Below are positions 20,215 to 23,030 of a DNA stretch of 23,030 bases, one piece after another. The stretch is from Trachelipus rathkii (taxonomy: Eukaryota; Arthropoda; Malacostraca; Isopoda; Trachelipodidae), in contig JABUQX010118625.1 of NCBI GenBank assembly GCA_015478945.1, positions 1 to 23,030 of the forward strand. The letters are read 5' to 3'. Every line of letters begins with the position of its first letter. Positions within the stretch are counted from its first letter, which is position 1. Under the pieces are notes generated by a model that had not been told where the DNA came from, did not search any database, and saw only the letters and a list, made by a program, of their open reading frames with translations. The translations under genes were made by a program, and so were the position numbers.

Positions 20215-20344
20215 CGGTGCGTTGGCCAATCCTATTACATACATATTATACATATTTATGTATTTAGTAATAATCAAAGATCTCTTACAGTATTTAACTG
20301 TATTTAACAATAGGTAACATTGCTTTACAGCATTTTACTGTATT
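20214..20344 (-). repeat. Fold-back element, right arm
   Basis: Inverted copy of the left arm, running from CCGGTGCGTTGGCCAAT inward to ATTTTACTGTATT outward. It is about 4 bases longer than the left arm because of small indels near 20238-20262. Confidence 0.75.
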
Positions 20345-20860
20345 AAACAGCAATTAGGTGCTTTTTACAGCATAGAATTATCTTAACAGCAGTTAAGATT
20401 CTTTTACAGAATTAAACTGTATTTAATGTCAATTAAATATAATTTTATATTTAATTTTATTTAACAGCAGTTAAGTTTCTTTTACAGCATTTTGCTGTTA
20501 ATTTATATTTTAATGATATTTACTGTTCAACCATTGAAGTTATCTATATTTAATAACAATTAAGTGTTTTTATAGGATTTAACCGCGTTTAACAGCATTT
20601 AACAGCATTTCTTTTGTCTTTAACATCCTTTAACTGCATCCGTTAACTGTGTTTTAAAGTGGTTAGCTTTATTTAACAGCAATAAAATATCTTTAACAGA
20701 ATATTTAACTGTTTTAAAGGGTATTCATTTGTCCTTAACAGTATTTAACAGCATTTTCTGTAGGATTAACAAGATTCATAGAAAATTACCATCTCGCTAT
20801 TAAAATATAATTTAATTATTTAACTCATTAAAATATTATTAAATTATTTGCGTATATTTC
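20345..20860. repeat. TTTAACAG / TTTAACTG half-site field
   Basis: The words TTTAACAG and TTTAACTG, or near forms such as TTTACAGCATT, recur many times with irregular spacing, often as TTTAACAGCATTTAACAGCA. Clear examples lie at about 20460, 20588, 20598, 20682 and 20738-20755. The two words are the two halves of the palindrome TTTAAC-W-GTTAAA. The same words occur in the arms of the neighbouring fold-back element, in inverted orientation on its left side. The section 20770-20860 is AT-rich with few sites. Confidence 0.7.
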
Positions 20861-21212
20861 AAAAGTTTAGCCACCTAACTAAACTGCCTTTAACAGAAAA
20901 TAATCCTGCTTAACAGTATATAACAACAGTGAACAGTAGAATTATTAGATTATTTAGCTGTTAAATTATTTAACTTTATTTCAAAACTTTAACTACCAAA
21001 TTTGAACTGCCTCTTACAGCAAATAACACTGTTTAACAATATTTAACATCGGTAGAGAGTAGGATTTACTGTTAGATTATTTAACTGTTAAATTATTTAA
21101 CTTTATTGCAAAACTTTAACTACCAAAATTGAACTAACTGCCACTAACAGCAAATGACTGTTTTTAACAATGTATAACACCAGTGAACTGTCGGATTTAC
21201 CGTTAGATTAAC
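20860..21212 (+). repeat. Tandem repeat of about 125 bp, three copies
   Basis: The anchor CAAAA(C/G)TTTA(A/G)C(C/T)ACC starts at 20860, 20982 and 21109, giving periods of 122 and 127. Each copy continues with AACTGCC..TTAACAG or TTACAG, AACAATATTTAACA-like sequence, GTGAAC/GTAGAG-AGT(A/C)GGATT and GTTAGATT. The second and third junctions contain TTAGATTATTTA(A/G)CTGTTAAAT, with a 15-base palindrome, ATTTAACTGTTAAAT, at 21079-21093. The third copy is cut off at about 21212. Half-sites of the flanking field are part of every unit. Confidence 0.75.
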
Positions 21213-21380
21213 CAAAAAATAGATTTCTATAAAAGATCTTTTTTAATTTTATGCCATAATTTTACCGTTACGTTCGAGTCTCAAATGACATTTCAAGAAC
21301 TTTCTTTTGCGCAATTAATACGATAAGAAACTTGACTGAATAATTTTTTTTTTCAAGAGTAAGTTACTATATTTTCTCAT
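21213..21380. other. Short unassigned spacer
   Basis: Mixed AT-rich sequence between the 125-bp repeat and the ATT arrays, with no recognised element. Confidence 0.4.
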
Positions 21381-21381
21381 G

Positions 21382-21483
<102 letters not shown>

Positions 21484-21496
21484 GCTTTTGAATTGA

Positions 21497-21619
<123 letters not shown>

Positions 21620-21631
21620 TTTTTGAATTGA

Positions 21632-21686
<55 letters not shown>
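21632..21686 (+). repeat. Perfect ATT microsatellite, block 3
   Basis: About 18 ATT units, followed by AATTCGAATTGAATGG, a third version of the spacer. The three block-plus-spacer units form a compound repeat. Confidence 0.95.
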
Positions 21687-21688
<2 letters not shown>

Positions 21689-21699
21689 ATTCGAATTGA

Positions 21700-22410
21700 A
21701 TGGACTAATTTTCGATCTAAGCCTTTGGTACTTTTTTTCATAGTTTGGAATGTTTTTTGATACTTTTTTTCTTTTAAAATGATGGATATATTAAACATTA
21801 CTTAAAATATGATATATAAATTATATTTTATAACTAATTTTTAAAGAAAATACAAAATTTCATTTTACTAATATTCAATTTCGAATCTTTATTAATACAA
21901 CAGAAATCTTATTCATGAAGGCCAAAAAATGCAGGTAAGTATGTATAATGCTATATGCGGTACTCCTTGGAAAATTTGAAAATTTCAAATGTTTAGGAAA
22001 AGTGTTCTACTTAACCGATTTGTCTCAAATTTTCACACGATAAAGATTTTAGTCATATAAATAACATATTCAATTTTTGAGAGTTTATTTCAAGCGGTTT
22101 TTGAATGCGAAGAGACTTTCGAAGTCAAATAACTACTGGGTATTATTAGTAAAAATCATAATAATGAAAAAGTGCTAAAAGTAATATTTTCTTACAAAAT
22201 TTAAGTCAAATGATTAAAAAAGTTCAGAGTATTATATAAATAAGTATTTTTCACGGTTTGGGACTAATTACAATAAAATTTTAACGAAATTTGCTTTTTT
22301 GAATCGATTAAAAGTCCAAAGTGATTTAATAGAAAGTCCAATTTTCAAAAATTTTAGGCGGGAAAACTGATTAACGGCATTTTCGTCATATTTAACGGTT
22401 TTTTTTAAAT
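21700..22410. other. AT-rich complex sequence, no gene seen
   Basis: No long simple repeat and no frame of useful length. A strong splice-donor-like string is present at 21931-21940 (listed separately). The section 21960-22410 has the look of a non-coding, old repeat such as the tail of a transposable element, but I cannot name the family. Confidence 0.4.
21904..21934 (+). other. Candidate 31-nt micro-exon (low confidence)
   Basis: ATGCAG|GTAAGTATG at 21929-21943 is an ideal 5' splice site. At 21902-21903 an AG follows a stretch with a TTACTAAT branch-point-like word (about 21865-21872). The 31 bases between would be a micro-exon containing an in-frame ATG, Lys, Ala, Lys, Lys, Cys. No other exon is recognised, so this rests on the splice sites alone. 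Confidence 0.12.
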
Positions 22411-22417
22411 TTCGAAT

Positions 22418-22461
22418 GGGTAGGTTAGGTTTGTATAGCCTAGGATAGGCTAGATTAGGTG
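22418..22461 (+). repeat. Degenerate TAGGTT / TAGGAT repeat
   Basis: GGGTAGGTTAGGTTTG is followed by AGCCTAGGATAGGCTAGATTAGGTG. The repeated word TTAGG is the arthropod telomere motif, and GGTTAGGTTAGG strings are also common in ordinary insect intergenic DNA. Only a few imperfect units are present, so this is not a telomere. Confidence 0.5.
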
Positions 22462-22486
22462 AAATTTATTTAATGACCTTGAACTT

Positions 22487-22770
22487 TTTTAATTTTAATT
22501 TGTCAGTGTTTTTCATTCTATACACTTTGATAGACCTATTATTTCTCTTTAAAGTGCATTTTGAATTTTTATTCTATCATACGTAGAACCAAAGTTATGA
22601 ATCTTTGAAAAAAAGCCTAGTTTCTAAAAATCCAAAAATTTCATTTCACAGCTTTTTTATTCCCTACACATTGATAGAGCTTTTAAATCCTTTTAAAATG
22701 CATTTTAAATTTTTATTCTATCTTATGTAGAACCGAAGTTACGGAACTTCTGTCAAAAAACCAAAATTTG
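22487..22770 (+). repeat. 144-bp tandem duplication
   Basis: TACACTTTGATAGA at 22521 recurs as TACACATTGATAGA at 22665, and GTAGAACCAAAGTTATG at 22583 recurs as GTAGAACCGAAGTTACG at 22727, both 144 bases apart. The shared block also includes TGCATTTT(G/A)AATTTTTATT followed by CTATC. The similarity runs from about 22490 to 22625 in copy 1 and from about 22634 to 22770 in copy 2. The copies are diverged enough to be old. Both lie in a T-rich section that resembles the tail of a repetitive element. Confidence 0.8.
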
Positions 22771-22892
22771 GGGATGTTGCCGTGCAGCCCCCAATTTGTG
22801 TTTGAACCTCAAATTTTCAGGAAGGTGCTTCTGTGCCAAGTTGATTTTATATACCAAATTTCATGACAATCAGTAAAGGTTGGTTGCAACTT

Positions 22893-22907
22893 CACACACA
22901 CACACCT

Positions 22908-22947
<40 letters not shown>
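22893..22947. repeat. Compound CA/TA microsatellite
   Basis: A CA run at 22893-22919 with one CCTA interruption leads directly into a perfect TA run to 22947. It follows TTTCATGACAATCAGTAAAG, a T-rich tail of the preceding repeat block, so it may be the simple-repeat tail of that element. Confidence 0.9.
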
Positions 22948-22951
<4 letters not shown>

Positions 22952-23030
22952 GCATCGCACAGACAAAGCTTTGCAATAATAAATGCGAAACGGTTAAACA
23001 CCCAGATTCTGAACTGAACGTAGCGGCCTG
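22948..23030. other. Right edge of the window, unassigned
   Basis: Eighty bases of mixed sequence starting TTGGAGCATCGCACAGAC and ending GTAGCGGCCTG. Nothing is recognised, and any feature beginning here continues outside the window. Confidence 0.4.

Larger units (their letters stand above)
19871..20344. mobile_element. Fold-back element with GC-rich core
   Basis: The left arm 19871-19997 and right arm 20214-20344 are inverted copies of each other. Reading the right arm backwards gives ATGCTGTAAAGCAATGTTAC, then ATTGTTAAATACAGTTAAAT and GATTATTACTAAATACAT, closely matching the left arm throughout. The arms end inward at GGCCGATCACCGG and GGCCAACGCACCGG. By eye the identity is high, roughly 85-90%, with small indels in the ACATCATTACGTTTATG portion. 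Between the arms lie 216 bases of much higher GC. This is the layout of a fold-back or non-autonomous terminal-inverted-repeat element. No transposase frame is present. Frames starting MLNT in both arms on opposite strands are simply the inverted copies. The outer ends merge into the half-site field on the right, so the true boundaries and any target duplication are unclear. Confidence 0.75.

Noticed and set aside
19991..20310. Cys/Gly/Ala/Val-rich frames on the - strand
   Set aside because: They read through the CACCG pentamer array. The pentamer period produces the RCGAV pattern automatically, and the MLNT start is just the fold-back arm.
22418..22461. A true telomere or subtelomere boundary
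   Set aside because: Only a few imperfect TAGGTT units are present, and ordinary sequence continues on both sides.

Overview
This window looks like intergenic or heterochromatic DNA from an invertebrate nuclear genome, most likely an arthropod. The base composition is very AT-rich. Long TA, ATT, CA and GA/CT microsatellites are everywhere, and no reading frame looks like an intact host gene. One decayed LINE-type reverse transcriptase resembles, as far as I recall, elements that are common in decapod crustaceans. Short TAGGTT-like runs near the right end also fit an arthropod, though weakly. There is no bacterial-style gene organisation, no tRNA or rRNA that I can recognise, and no CRISPR array.

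Left part (1-2760): AT-rich flank, then a GA-rich purine tract, then a G/T-rich relic of a non-LTR retrotransposon on the + strand. It can be followed by motif order from the RT fingers to the C-terminal WFGH and SEWR blocks, and is interrupted by a TA microsatellite at about 1803-1972. Middle part (2760-17000): mostly AT-rich sequence with imperfect microsatellites and islands of decayed elements. These are a possible GIY-YIG endonuclease tail (4133-4380, +), a Ty3/gypsy-type pol relic (about 9270-7985, -), and a possible pipsqueak-type helix-turn-helix fragment (14640-14950, +). Scattered copies of a degenerate repeat with core ACTGGGGTCACGTTAACC recur from about 6.4 to 16.1 kb.

Right part (17000-23030): the sequence looks cleaner. 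It starts with a tandem repeat of about 171 bp (17050-17480), then about 1.4 kb of more complex sequence that may hold a promoter and first exon on the - strand. A fold-back element follows at 19871-20344, with arms of about 127 bp around a GC-rich core. The core contains a CACCG pentamer array with a 15-bp higher-order period. Next comes a 900-bp field packed with TTTAACAG/TTTAACTG half-sites, ending in a three-copy tandem repeat of about 125 bp. After that come three long, nearly perfect ATT arrays separated by a shared spacer, and finally a 144-bp duplicated block and a CA/TA microsatellite.

The recognisable coding material is all broken transposable-element sequence, so I see no host pathway or operon. 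The most distinctive structures are the fold-back element with its pentamer core and the adjoining palindromic half-site field.
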